Assembly: GCA_036154955.1 (NCBI GenBank) | Contig: JAYZWL010000083.1 | Span: forward strand, 1-64,000 | Source: Albimonas sp036154955 | GTDB taxonomy: Bacteria > Pseudomonadota > Alphaproteobacteria > Rhodobacterales > Rhodobacteraceae | DNA: 64,000 nt | Direction: 5' to 3' | In this document: one piece after another, positions 32,979 through 41,035 of the stretch | Layout of the letters: each line of letters starts with the position of its first letter | Numbering within the stretch: position 1 is the stretch's first letter | Translations under genes and position numbers: made by a program | The notes under the pieces: model-generated | Databases searched by the model: none | Told to the model about the DNA's origin: nothing | Seen by the model: only the letters and a program-made list of their open reading frames with translations

Positions 32979-33644
32979 TCAGGCCGCGGCCCGCAGCATG
33001 GCGGTGGTCAGCGCCATGGCGGCGGCGGCCTGCACCGGGTCGATGACCGGCAGACCCAGCCGGTCCTCCAGCCGGGCGCGATGACCGGCCATGCCGGCGC
33101 AACCGAGCACCAGCGCCTCGGCCCCGTCGGCGATCAGCAGGTGGCCCACCTCCACCAGCTTGTCGAAGGTCCCGGCCCCGGAATGGCTTTCGGCCACGGT
33201 CATGTTCAGCGGACGCTCGCCCGCCAGCCGGTCCAGCACGCCCATGCGGCGCATGTAGAGCCGGTGGCGGCGCACCGACGGGTCGCCCAGCGCGATCACC
33301 CCGAAGCGGTCGGCGCGGGCCATGGCGGCGAGCACGCCGCATTCCTGGATCCCGAAGACCGGGCAGGCGGCGACGGACCGGCAGGCGTCGATGCCGGGGT
33401 CCGAATAGCAGCAGATCACGAAGCCCGAGGCGTCCTGCCGGGATTTCGCGAGATTGGCCAGCGGGATCACGACGGAGTCGCTCTCCACCTGGGTCTGCAC
33501 GCCGTAGGGGCCTTCCTTGAGCGTCAGGCATTCCAGCTCCGGCGCGCCGGGGAAGGCGAGGGCGCGGACCGCCTCGCGCATCCCCTCGGTCACGTCCTCG
33601 TTGGAATTGGGGTTCACCAGCAGGATGGGGCCGGGTTTCTTCAT
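32979..33644 (-). CDS. Hydantoin/Asp-Glu racemase family protein
   Basis: 221 aa. ATG 33644 overlaps the hydantoinase stop (ATGA). ILLVNPNSNEDVTEGM opens the protein, ICCYSDPGIDACR carries the first catalytic Cys (78 or 79), and LVLGCAGM the second (Cys 182). These are the two acid/base cysteines of hydantoin racemases, which interconvert D- and L-5-substituted hydantoins. It allows both enantiomers to be used by the D-specific enzymes encoded upstream. Allantoin racemase is a close relative and an alternative. Confidence 0.88.
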   Translation of the reverse strand: MKKPGPILLVNPNSNEDVTEGMREAVRALAFPGAPELECLTLKEGPYGVQTQVESDSVVIPLANLAKSRQDASGFVICCYSDPGIDACRSVAACPVFGIQECGVLAAMARADRFGVIALGDPSVRRHRLYMRRMGVLDRLAGERPLNMTVAESHSGAGTFDKLVEVGHLLIADGAEALVLGCAGMAGHRARLEDRLGLPVIDPVQAAAAMALTTAMLRAAA

Positions 33645-35101
33645 GGGGCGATCCTCGCGCCGAAATTGGTGGCCGGGTCGAGTTCGGGGACGGTGGCGCC
33701 GGGGCGGCCGGTCATGTCCGGGGTGCCGCGGGGCATGAAGCGGCCCGAGCCGCGTTCGGCCTTCAGCTCGCCCCCTTCCACGATGCGCCGCCCGCGGTTG
33801 AGCACCACCACCGGGAAGCCGGTCAGCTCCATCCCCTCGAACGGGGTGTAGTTCATGTTGTCGTGCTGGTCCTCGACCGTCACGGTCTTTTTCAACTCCG
33901 GATCCCAGATGGCGATGTCGGCGTCGGCGCCGATGCAGATCGTGCCCTTGGTCGGGTGCATCCCGTAAAGCTTGGCGGCGTTGGTCGACGACAGCGCCAC
34001 GAAGTCGTTCAGCGTGATCCGCCCCTTGTTCACCCCTTCGGAGAACAGCAGCGGCAGGCGCATCGCGATCCCCGGCATGCCGTTGGCGATGGATTTGAAA
34101 GGCGCGTCCGGCCCGTTCGCCAGCTTCCCCGTCTCGTCGTAGCGATAGGGCGCGTGGTCCGACGACCACAGCGTGAAGGTCCCGGTCTGCAGGTGCTTCC
34201 ACAGGACCGATTGCGTGGCCGCGTCGCGGAGCGGCGGGGAGCACATGAACTTCGCCCCCTCCATCCCCGGCCGGTCGAGGTCGTCGCGGGTCAGGAAGAA
34301 ATATTGCGGGCAGGTCTCCCCGAAGATCTTGGCGCCCTCGGCCCGCGCGTCGCGCACGATCCGCGCGCCCTCAGGCGTGGAGACGTGGACGATGACCAGG
34401 GGCGTGTCCACCAGACGCGCCAGCGAGGTCGCGCGGTAGATGGCTTCGGCCTCCGCGATCGCGGGATGGGAGGGGGCGTGGTAGCGGGGTTCGTTATGGC
34501 CCGCCGCCGACAGGCGCTCCACCATCCACTGGATCATGCCGTGGTTCTCGGCATGGACCATGGTGACGGCGCCATGGGTCTTGGCGACGGTGAGGATGTC
34601 GAGGAACTGGCGGTCGTCGATCCGCGTCTTCTCATAGGTCATGAAGACCTTGAAGGAGGTGACGCCACGGGCGAAGGCGGCGGGAAGCTCTTCCTTCAGG
34701 ACCGTCTCGGTCGGGTCGGCGACGATCAGGTGATAGCTGTAGTCGATCACCGAATTGGGCGCCGCGCGGCCGTCGTAAAGCTCCAGCGTCTCGGTCACGC
34801 CCATGCCGCGATGCTGGGCGGCGAAGGGCACGAAGGACGAGTTCCCCCCGAAGGCGGCGGAGACCGACCCGGTCCAGTAGTCGTCCGACGACATGCCCCC
34901 CGAGGAGCTTTCCTGCGCGATATGGCAATGCGCCTCGATCCCGCCGGGCAGGACGTATTTGCCCGTCGCGTCGATGACGTCCGGGGCGTCGAGCCCGAGG
35001 CCCAGCGCGACGATCTTCCCGTCCCGGATCCCGATGTCCGAGGCGAACGTGTCGGACGCGGTGGCGACGGTTCCGCCCTTGATGACGAGGTCGTAGGTCA
35101 T
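33641..35101 (-). CDS. D-hydantoinase / dihydropyrimidinase
   Basis: 486 aa. ATG 35101 overlaps the upstream stop. The metal-binding signature is complete: GGIEAHCHI (His 58, His 60), TSFKVFMTY with the carboxylated Lys 151 and catalytic Tyr 156, MVHAEN (His 183), VIVHVSTPEGA and SSDHAPY. Length and spacing match the cyclic amidohydrolase family. It opens the ring of hydantoins or dihydropyrimidines to N-carbamoyl amino acids. With a D-carbamoylase and a racemase in the same unit, D-hydantoinase activity is more likely than pyrimidine breakdown, but substrate range cannot be read from sequence. Confidence 0.93.
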   Translation of the reverse strand: MTYDLVIKGGTVATASDTFASDIGIRDGKIVALGLGLDAPDVIDATGKYVLPGGIEAHCHIAQESSSGGMSSDDYWTGSVSAAFGGNSSFVPFAAQHRGMGVTETLELYDGRAAPNSVIDYSYHLIVADPTETVLKEELPAAFARGVTSFKVFMTYEKTRIDDRQFLDILTVAKTHGAVTMVHAENHGMIQWMVERLSAAGHNEPRYHAPSHPAIAEAEAIYRATSLARLVDTPLVIVHVSTPEGARIVRDARAEGAKIFGETCPQYFFLTRDDLDRPGMEGAKFMCSPPLRDAATQSVLWKHLQTGTFTLWSSDHAPYRYDETGKLANGPDAPFKSIANGMPGIAMRLPLLFSEGVNKGRITLNDFVALSSTNAAKLYGMHPTKGTICIGADADIAIWDPELKKTVTVEDQHDNMNYTPFEGMELTGFPVVVLNRGRRIVEGGELKAERGSGRFMPRGTPDMTGRPGATVPELDPATNFGARIAP

Positions 35102-36057
35102 GCGGCGAGTTTTCCTCCGGTGCGGCCGCCGAGCGCGGAGACGCGGTCCTGCGCGCGCGCGATCAGGCGGGTGAGTTCGGCGAGGTCCGCGGCCGAGAGG
35201 CTCGGCCCCGGCGCGCGGATCTTCGCGGATTTGATGGCCCCGCGGCGGCGCAGCGCCTCCTTGCGCAGGGCGATGCCGATGCCGGGCTGCTGCTCGTGCC
35301 GGATCAGCGGGAGCCAGGCGTCGAACAGGTCCTCGGCGGCGTCGATCTCGCCCGCATGGTGCAGGCGGCAGACGTCCACCAGCATCTCGGGCCAGGCGAA
35401 ACCGGTCATGGCGCCGTCGGCGCCGCGCTGCAACTCCTGCGGCAGGTAGAGCCCGCCGTTGCCGCACAGGATCGACATGCGGGGCGTGTCGGCGGTGTCG
35501 GAGCCCTCGCGCACCTTCTGCAGCTTGGCGTGACCCGGGCAGTCCTCGTGCTTGAGCATGACGATCTGCGGGAGCTCCCGGGTCAGGCGCAGGATGGTGG
35601 AGGCGGCGACCTTCACCCCGGTCAGCTGCGGGTAGTCCTGGAAGACCACCGGCACGTCCGGCCCCAGCGCGGCGCAGACCTGGGCGTAGTAGCCCACCAG
35701 CGCCTCTTCCAGCGCCAGGCCGGGGATCGGGGCGACCATGACGCCCGCGGCCCCCGCCTCCATCGCCGATTTGCCCAGCCGGGCGAGGTTGTCGAGCCCA
35801 GGCGCGGAGACGCCGACGATGGTCCCGAAGCCCGCCGGCGCGCGGCCGAGGAACCGGGCGATCGCCGCCCGGCTTTCCTCGGGCGAGAGCTTGGGGGCCT
35901 CGCCCATCACGCCGAGGATGGTCATGCCGTCGCAGCCGGCCTCGACATAGGCGTCGACCAGGCTGTCGATGGAGCCGAGGTCCAGCGCCCCGTCCTCGGC
36001 GAAGGGGGTGGCGGCGATCACGTAGACGCCGCGCGTGTGGCGGTCGATCAGCGGCAT
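35098..36057 (-). CDS. DHDPS/NAL-family Schiff-base lyase or synthase
   Basis: 319 aa. ATG 36057 has GGAGG upstream. It is a class I aldolase-type TIM barrel: Schiff-base Lys 169 (IVMLKHEDCPG) and catalytic Tyr 142 (VFQDYPQLTG) are present. The DapA pyruvate-carboxyl motif GTTGE is replaced by GVMGE (50-53 region), so this is not lysine-pathway DapA. Members act on 2-oxo acids, either condensing or cleaving them. In this unit it could process the carbon skeleton released after hydantoin hydrolysis. An ATGA overlap links it to the hydantoinase. Confidence 0.85.
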   Translation of the reverse strand: MPLIDRHTRGVYVIAATPFAEDGALDLGSIDSLVDAYVEAGCDGMTILGVMGEAPKLSPEESRAAIARFLGRAPAGFGTIVGVSAPGLDNLARLGKSAMEAGAAGVMVAPIPGLALEEALVGYYAQVCAALGPDVPVVFQDYPQLTGVKVAASTILRLTRELPQIVMLKHEDCPGHAKLQKVREGSDTADTPRMSILCGNGGLYLPQELQRGADGAMTGFAWPEMLVDVCRLHHAGEIDAAEDLFDAWLPLIRHEQQPGIGIALRKEALRRRGAIKSAKIRAPGPSLSAADLAELTRLIARAQDRVSALGGRTGGKLAA

Positions 36058-36098
36058 GGGATCCTCCGGGGTGGTCTTTTCTGGTTGGGTCGGCGGGC

Positions 36099-36719
36099 TC
36101 AGAGCGGCTTGGGCGCGGGGATCGCGGCCGGCTCGATCTCCACCAGCCGAGCGTAGCGGTCTCCGAACAGCCGGGCGATAGGGAAGTCGCCGTTCCACTC
36201 GATGCGCATGGTTTCGGGGTCGAGCAGCCCGTCACGGGTATGCAGGGCCACGGCCTCGCCGATCAGCAATTCCCGCTCGGCCGAGAAGCTGAGCGAGGTC
36301 AGCTTGCGGCATTCCAGCGCCGCGGGGGCGGCGGCCAGCCGCGGCGGGGCGACCTTGGAGGACGGCGCCACGTCGAGCCCCACCGCCTGCGGCTCGCCCC
36401 GCTCCGGCGGGTAGGCGGCGGCGGTCTCGACCATCACGTCCTTGAGGTCGGGGGTCAGGATGTTGATGACGAACTCGCCGGTGCGGGTGATGTTGCGCGT
36501 GGTGTCCTTGGGCGTCCCGTCAGCCTTGTGCTGGAGGCCCAGCACCACCAGCGCCGGACGCTCCCCGAAGATGTTGAAGAAGGAATAGGGGGCGGCGTTG
36601 ACCGTCCCGTCCTCCCCCAATGTCGTCACCCAGGCGGTCGGGCGCGGCACCGCGACGGCGCAGAGCAGCTTGTAGACCGTTTTCGGGTCCAGCGAGAGCA
36701 GGTCGGTGTCCATGGTCAC
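36099..36719 (-). CDS. Flavin reductase-like, FMN-binding split-barrel protein
   Basis: 206 aa. The sequence AVAVPRPTAWVTTLGEDGTVNAAPYSFFNIFGERPALVVLGL and KDTTRNITRTGEFVINIL is typical of the flavin reductase-like domain: PRP-x-AWV, NxAPYSFF, KDTxxNI. Such proteins bind FMN or FAD and either supply reduced flavin to a partner or reduce a substrate. No monooxygenase partner is visible in the unit, so its role is unclear. It overlaps the D-carbamoylase stop by 4 bp. Confidence 0.88.
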   Translation of the reverse strand: MTMDTDLLSLDPKTVYKLLCAVAVPRPTAWVTTLGEDGTVNAAPYSFFNIFGERPALVVLGLQHKADGTPKDTTRNITRTGEFVINILTPDLKDVMVETAAAYPPERGEPQAVGLDVAPSSKVAPPRLAAAPAALECRKLTSLSFSAERELLIGEAVALHTRDGLLDPETMRIEWNGDFPIARLFGDRYARLVEIEPAAIPAPKPL

Positions 36720-37645
36720 AGATCCGGGGTCTTGACGCCGGTCTGGGCGGTGATCGGCCCGTAATGCTCGATCCGCCGGTGGCGGGCGAAGTCGAAGATG
36801 GTCTCCTTGCCGAAGACGGTCGCGTCCATGTCGCAGACCGCGGTGATCAGCTCGTCGCCCTCGGTCTCGGCCTTCGCCACCACGAAGCCGTTGGGATCGA
36901 CGATGATCGACCCGCCCATCAGCGGGTGCCCGTCCTCGTCCCCCGCCTTGGCCACGGCGACGGCCCAGGTCGCGTTCTGGTAGGCGCCCGCGCAGATCAC
37001 CAGTTCGGAGTGGTAGAGCCGCTTCTCCAGCCCCTCGTTCCCCATCTGGGAGTTCACCGAGGGGGTGTTGTAGCCGAAGACCACCAGCTCCACCCCCTGC
37101 AGGCCCATCAGCCGCCAGGATTCCGGCCAGCGCCGGTCGTTGCAGATCATCATGCCCATCCAGGCGTCCATGTTCCGCCAGACCGGGAAGCCGAGATCGC
37201 CGGGCAGGAAGTATTTCTTCTCCAGGTGCTGGAAGGCGCGTTCGGTGTCGTATTCGGAATGGCCGGGCAGATGCACCTTGCGATACTTGCCCACGATGGC
37301 GCCGGCCCGGTCGGTGAGGATCTGGGTGTTGTAGTGGTCGCCCTCCGGCGTCAGCTCCGCGTAGCCGAGGCAGAGCGCGATCCCCAGTTCCTTCGCCCGG
37401 TCGAACAGCGGCTTGGTGGCCCCGTTCGGCATCTCGGTCTCGAACCAGGCGTCGATTTCGGCCTCGTCGTCCATCCAGTAGCGCGGAAAGAACGTGGTCA
37501 GCGTCAGTTCGGGATAGACGACGAGGTCGCAGCCCTTCTCCGCGGCCTCCTCCAGCAGGACCAGCATGCGGGCGACGACCGCTTCGCGGCTCTCGGCCTT
37601 CTGGATCGGGCCCATCTGGGCCCCGCCGACGGTGATCTCGCGCAT
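36716..37645 (-). CDS. N-carbamoyl-D-amino acid hydrolase (nitrilase superfamily)
   Basis: 309 aa. ATG 37645 (MREITVGGAQMG) is preceded by GGAGG at seven bases, so the 19-residue extension is rejected. The carbon-nitrogen hydrolase triad is clear: Glu 46 (VVYPELTLTTFFPR), Lys 123 (GKYRKVHLPGHSEY), Cys 168 (GMMICNDRRWPESWR). The long matches LTTFFPR, GHxEYxxxRxFQHLEKxYFxPGDLGFPV and FICNDRRWPE-type are characteristic of Agrobacterium D-carbamoylase (304 aa). It hydrolyses N-carbamoyl-D-amino acids to D-amino acid, CO2 and ammonia, the step after D-hydantoinase. Confidence 0.93.
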   Translation of the reverse strand: MREITVGGAQMGPIQKAESREAVVARMLVLLEEAAEKGCDLVVYPELTLTTFFPRYWMDDEAEIDAWFETEMPNGATKPLFDRAKELGIALCLGYAELTPEGDHYNTQILTDRAGAIVGKYRKVHLPGHSEYDTERAFQHLEKKYFLPGDLGFPVWRNMDAWMGMMICNDRRWPESWRLMGLQGVELVVFGYNTPSVNSQMGNEGLEKRLYHSELVICAGAYQNATWAVAVAKAGDEDGHPLMGGSIIVDPNGFVVAKAETEGDELITAVCDMDATVFGKETIFDFARHRRIEHYGPITAQTGVKTPDL

Positions 37646-37679
37646 TTTGTCCTCCGGGACGTTTTCTCGGGGTGTTTCT

Positions 37680-38345
37680 TCAGGATGCGATCTTGCGGCC
37701 ATGGCGGCTGATCAGCCGGACCACGGGCCAGAGCAGGACCAGATAGACGCCCGCCGCCAGCACGATCGGCGAGGCGTTGTAGGTGACCGAGCGGGCCATG
37801 TCGGCCTGGTAGACCATCTCCGACAGCGACACGACGGAAGCGAGCGAGGTCAGCTTGACGACCTCCACCGTGTTGGAGACGAGGTCGGGCAGCACGTTGC
37901 GCACCGCCTGGGGCAGGACCACGTAGGTCAGCGTCTGCGGCGCCGACAGGCCGGTGGAGCGCGCGGCCTCGGTCTGGCCGGGGCTGACCGCCTCGATCCC
38001 CGCCCGGTAGATCTCGCCGTAATAGGCGGAGTTGTTGAGCAGGAAGGCCAGCGACACCGCGGTGAACGGATCCAGCCGGATCCCCGCGAAGGGCAGCCCC
38101 GCATAGACCGCGATCAGCAGCACCAGCGGCGGGACCGAGCGGAAGAAGTCCACATAGGCGTAGGCCGGCCAGCGCACCCAGCGCGACCGCGCCGAGGAGG
38201 CGAGCGCCGCGACCAGCCCCCCCGCCAGCCCCAGCGGCACCACCGCCAGCACCAGAAGGGCGGTGATCTTCAGCCCCTCCATCAGCATGGGGAAGCTGGC
38301 CTTCATGATCTCCAGATTGAAGAACTGCTGGGCGATCTGGTCCAT
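37680..38345 (-). CDS. Amino-acid-type ABC transporter permease (HisM/GlnP family)
   Basis: 221 aa with about five hydrophobic segments and the polar-amino-acid permease EAA loop (EAARSTGLSAPQTLTYVVLPQAVRNVLPDLVSN). YVDFFRSVPPLVLLIAVYAGLPF is also family-typical. It forms a heteromeric channel with the permease encoded just upstream (3 bp gap). Context with hydantoin enzymes suggests the cargo is a hydantoin, carbamoyl-amino acid or amino acid. The 34-bp gap to the carbamoylase keeps it in the same transcript. Confidence 0.92.
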   Translation of the reverse strand: MDQIAQQFFNLEIMKASFPMLMEGLKITALLVLAVVPLGLAGGLVAALASSARSRWVRWPAYAYVDFFRSVPPLVLLIAVYAGLPFAGIRLDPFTAVSLAFLLNNSAYYGEIYRAGIEAVSPGQTEAARSTGLSAPQTLTYVVLPQAVRNVLPDLVSNTVEVVKLTSLASVVSLSEMVYQADMARSVTYNASPIVLAAGVYLVLLWPVVRLISRHGRKIAS

Positions 38346-38348
38346 CGG

Positions 38349-39020
38349 TCAGGTCCTCCGCCAGGCGAAGCGGGTCTCCAGCCAGCGCGCCAGCAGCACG
38401 AAGGGCAGGAACAGCGCCACATAGGCGAGCGCGGCGAGCGTCAGCGGCGAGGCGTTGCCCGAAAAGCTCTGCGCCGTGGTGGCCTGGTTGAGGATGTCGG
38501 GCACGCCGATGACCGAGCCGAGCGCGGTCATCTTGGTCACCGCGATGGCGCGGTTGGTCAGGGGCGGCAGGCCCAGCCGCACGCCCTGCGGCAGCACCAC
38601 CCAGACCAGCGTCTGCGCGAAGCCGAGGCCGGTGGAGCGCGCGGCCTCCCATTGGCCCTTGCCGACCGAGGTGATGCCCGCCCAGAAGATCTCCTCCGCG
38701 AAGGCCGCGAGGATCAGGGTCAGCACGATGAACAGCACGAGGTTGGAGGACCACAGCACCCCCACCCCCGGCAGCCCGAAATAGGCGATCAGGATCAGCA
38801 CCAGCGGCGGCAGCGCGCGCATTATGTCGGCGTAGACGATGATCGTGAAGTTCACCAGCCGCAGCCCCGCCGCCCGGATGCAGGCGAGGACGAGGCCGAG
38901 CGCCGTGCCCGCGATGACGATGATCACCGACAGATACAGCGTCACCCACACGCCCGACAGGATCGAAGGCGCGTATTTCGACAACACCGTGGCGTTGAGG
39001 AAGGCGTCCGAGAAATCCAT
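38349..39020 (-). CDS. Amino-acid-type ABC transporter permease (HisQ/GlnP family)
   Basis: 223 aa. Hydrophobic segments plus the EAA loop EAARSTGLGFAQTLVWVVLPQGVRLGLPPLTNRAIAVTKMTAL and YADIMRALPPLVLILIAYFGLPG show the polar amino-acid permease family. It is a paralogue of the downstream 221-aa permease, giving the usual two-permease arrangement. The gap to the ATPase is 13 bp. Confidence 0.92.
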   Translation of the reverse strand: MDFSDAFLNATVLSKYAPSILSGVWVTLYLSVIIVIAGTALGLVLACIRAAGLRLVNFTIIVYADIMRALPPLVLILIAYFGLPGVGVLWSSNLVLFIVLTLILAAFAEEIFWAGITSVGKGQWEAARSTGLGFAQTLVWVVLPQGVRLGLPPLTNRAIAVTKMTALGSVIGVPDILNQATTAQSFSGNASPLTLAALAYVALFLPFVLLARWLETRFAWRRT

Positions 39021-39033
39021 GCCCCGTCCTCCC

Positions 39034-39771
39034 TCAGGCCGCCTGACGGGCGAGGAAGCTTTGCAGGCGCGGGCTTTTCGGGGCGCCGAAGATCGCCTCG
39101 GCGCCGCCCTGCTCCACGATCGCGCCCTGGTCCATGAAGATGACCCGGTCGGCGGCCTCGCGGGCGAAGCGCATCTCGTGGGAGACGACGAGCATGGTCA
39201 TCCCGGCCTCGCGCAGCTCCCGCATCACGGCGAGCACCTCGCCGACCAGTTCGGGGTCGAGGGCGGAGGTCGGCTCGTCGAAGAGCATGACCGCGGGTTC
39301 CAGCGCCATGGCGCGCGCGATGGCGACGCGCTGCTGCTGGCCGCCGGAAAGCTGCGCGGGGGTGTGGCGGGCGCGGTCGGCGAGGCCCACCCGCTCCAGC
39401 GCCGCGGCGGCGCGCTCGGCGGCCTCGGTCCGCGACAGTTTCAGGGACTTGCGCAGCGCGAGGCTGACGTTCCCCAGCGCGTCGAGATGCGGGTAGAGGT
39501 TGAAGCTCTGGAACACCATGCCGATGCGCCGGCGCACGGGGTCGAGCTTCACGCCCGAGGCGGCGATGTTGCGCCCCTCCAGCATCACCGCGCCGGAGGT
39601 GGGCCGCTCCAGCAGGTTGCAGCAGCGCAGCATGGTCGACTTGCCCGAGCCGGACGGGCCGATGACGAAGGCGAGTTCGCCCTTGGCGACCTTGAGGTCG
39701 ATGCCGGTCAGGATCTCCAGATCTCCGAAGGATTTGCGGAGACCGGCGAGTTCGAGAATGGGGAGGGTCAT
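39034..39771 (-). CDS. Amino-acid-type ABC transporter ATPase (GlnQ-like)
   Basis: 245 aa. I chose ATG 39771 (MTLPILELAGLRKSFG); the upstream extension is Pro-rich shadow. Walker A GPSGSGKST (38-46), Q-loop VFQSFNLYPHLDALGNV, signature LSGGQQQRVAIARAM, Walker B VMLFDEPTSALDPELVGEV and HEMRFA switch are intact. FNLYPHLxxLxN marks the polar-amino-acid class. It energises the two adjacent permeases. Confidence 0.93.
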   Translation of the reverse strand: MTLPILELAGLRKSFGDLEILTGIDLKVAKGELAFVIGPSGSGKSTMLRCCNLLERPTSGAVMLEGRNIAASGVKLDPVRRRIGMVFQSFNLYPHLDALGNVSLALRKSLKLSRTEAAERAAAALERVGLADRARHTPAQLSGGQQQRVAIARAMALEPAVMLFDEPTSALDPELVGEVLAVMRELREAGMTMLVVSHEMRFAREAADRVIFMDQGAIVEQGGAEAIFGAPKSPRLQSFLARQAA

Positions 39772-39853
39772 CGGGCGGTCCAGGCAAGGGGCCGGAAGGG
39801 GCCGCCCCCGCGCGGGAGCGTCGCTGGGGCGGCCGGCAGTCGGGCGGAAGGGC

Positions 39854-40687
39854 TCAGCAGGAGGGCTGGTGCCCGTCGTCGACATATCCCGCGAAGCCGG
39901 GCTGGCCCCAGCCGGGCAGGGGGGTGACGGCGGCCGCGCCCTCGGGCGGGGGGAAGCCGAACCACTTCTCGTGCATGGCGGCGAAGGTGCCGTCGATCTT
40001 CATGCACTCGATGGCGACTTCGAGCTTCTGGCGCAGCTCTTCCGAGTCCTTGCGCAGCGGCATCCCCCAGACGAGGCCGGTGGAATGCAGGTAGGAGACT
40101 TCGAGCTGCGGGTTCTGCTTGGCGGCCCAGGCGGAGGCGGTGTTGCCCGCAACGTTGGCGGCGGCCCGGCCCGACAGCACCGCCTGGATGGCGTCGGCGT
40201 TGGTGCCGTAGGATTCGACGGTCCAGCCGATCTCCTCCGTCAGCCCGCGGGCCCAGCTGTCATAGACCGCGCCCTTGTTAACGGCGATGGTCTTGCCCTT
40301 GAACTGCTTGAGATCGGTGATCTTCTCCGACCCGGCCTTCACCACGAACAGGAAGTCGGTGTTCAGGTAGCCCTCGGTGAACAGCAGGTTCGACGACCGC
40401 TCCTCGGTGATGGTGGTGGGTGCGGCGACGAAGTCGTAGGTGCCCGCGGCCAGGCCCGGCAGCAGGCCCGACCACTGGGTGGCGACCAGCTCGATCTCCG
40501 CGCCCAGGCGCTTGCGCAGCTCGTCGACCAGATCGACGTTGAAGCCTTCGATGCCGCCGCCCAGCTTGGGGAAGGCATGGGGGGCGAAGGTGCCGTCGAC
40601 GCCGGTGGTGTACTTGTCCTGCGCGGCGGCGACCGTCGCGACCGTCGCGAGCGCGCCGAGGGCGAGCGCGCCGATGAGGGATTTCAT
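39854..40687 (-). CDS. Amino-acid-type periplasmic binding protein (SBP family 3)
   Basis: 277 aa with a Sec signal peptide (MKSLIGALALGALATVATVAAAQ, cleavage near residue 22). The mature start TTGVDGTFAPHAFPKLGGGIEGFNVDLVDELRKRLGAEIELVATQWSGLLPGLAAGTYDF is classic SBP_bac_3, with GFNVDL and the two-lobe core (ERSSNLLFTEGY, LKQFKGKTIAVNKGAVYDSW). It ends in a single Cys. It is the first gene of the hydantoin-type unit and probably sets substrate specificity. An AT-rich control region lies upstream. Confidence 0.92.
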   Translation of the reverse strand: MKSLIGALALGALATVATVAAAQDKYTTGVDGTFAPHAFPKLGGGIEGFNVDLVDELRKRLGAEIELVATQWSGLLPGLAAGTYDFVAAPTTITEERSSNLLFTEGYLNTDFLFVVKAGSEKITDLKQFKGKTIAVNKGAVYDSWARGLTEEIGWTVESYGTNADAIQAVLSGRAAANVAGNTASAWAAKQNPQLEVSYLHSTGLVWGMPLRKDSEELRQKLEVAIECMKIDGTFAAMHEKWFGFPPPEGAAAVTPLPGWGQPGFAGYVDDGHQPSC

Positions 40688-40835
40688 GGAGAGCCTCCTT
40701 GCTGTCGTCCTGGCCGCGGTTCGGGCCGTCGTCTGGGCCGGATTGTCCGGAGATTTGGTCCCGGAGCCGGCGGGTCAGGCCGGGGGACGACTCGGATTAT
40801 GACGCTTTCGCTGCGGCGCACCATGTCGAAATGAT

Positions 40836-40858
40836 AATCGGTGATTTATTTTCCGATT
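40836..40858. promoter_or_regulatory. Inverted repeat in AT-rich control region of the hydantoin unit
   Basis: AATCGG-N11-CCGATT forms a 23-bp dyad centred about 160 bp upstream of the binding-protein ATG. It sits in an island (about 40828-40880) of low GC content that stands out sharply from the surrounding sequence, as a promoter/operator would. The LysR regulator of the unit or a repressor could bind it; which one is unknown. Confidence 0.55.
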
Positions 40859-40963
40859 TATAAATTGGCTGAGTTTATGGATCGGGTGGGTCGGCGCCTG
40901 AAAAATGGGCGGCGAGAGGTCCGGACAAAGCGCGGCGTCGCGTGCGGGCGCGCCCCCACCCCA

Positions 40964-40989
40964 TCCCTCCCCCGTGAACGGGGGAGGGA
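40964..40989. terminator. GC-rich hairpin downstream of the dipeptide-importer operon
   Basis: A perfect 10-bp stem (TCCCTCCCCC / GGGGGAGGGA) with GTGAAC loop lies 47 bp after the dppF-like stop (41036). No T run follows on either strand, so it would need Rho or act as an RNA end stabiliser. The form resembles dispersed intergenic hairpins of alphaproteobacteria. Confidence 0.6.
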
Positions 40990-41035
40990 GGCGCGGGCGG
41001 CGGGGCCGGTTACGGATGTCCGGGGGCGGCGCCGG

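Noticed and set aside
35098..36057. Lysine-biosynthesis dihydrodipicolinate synthase (DapA)
   Set aside because: The GTTGE motif that positions pyruvate is GVMGE here, and the gene is embedded in a catabolic unit.
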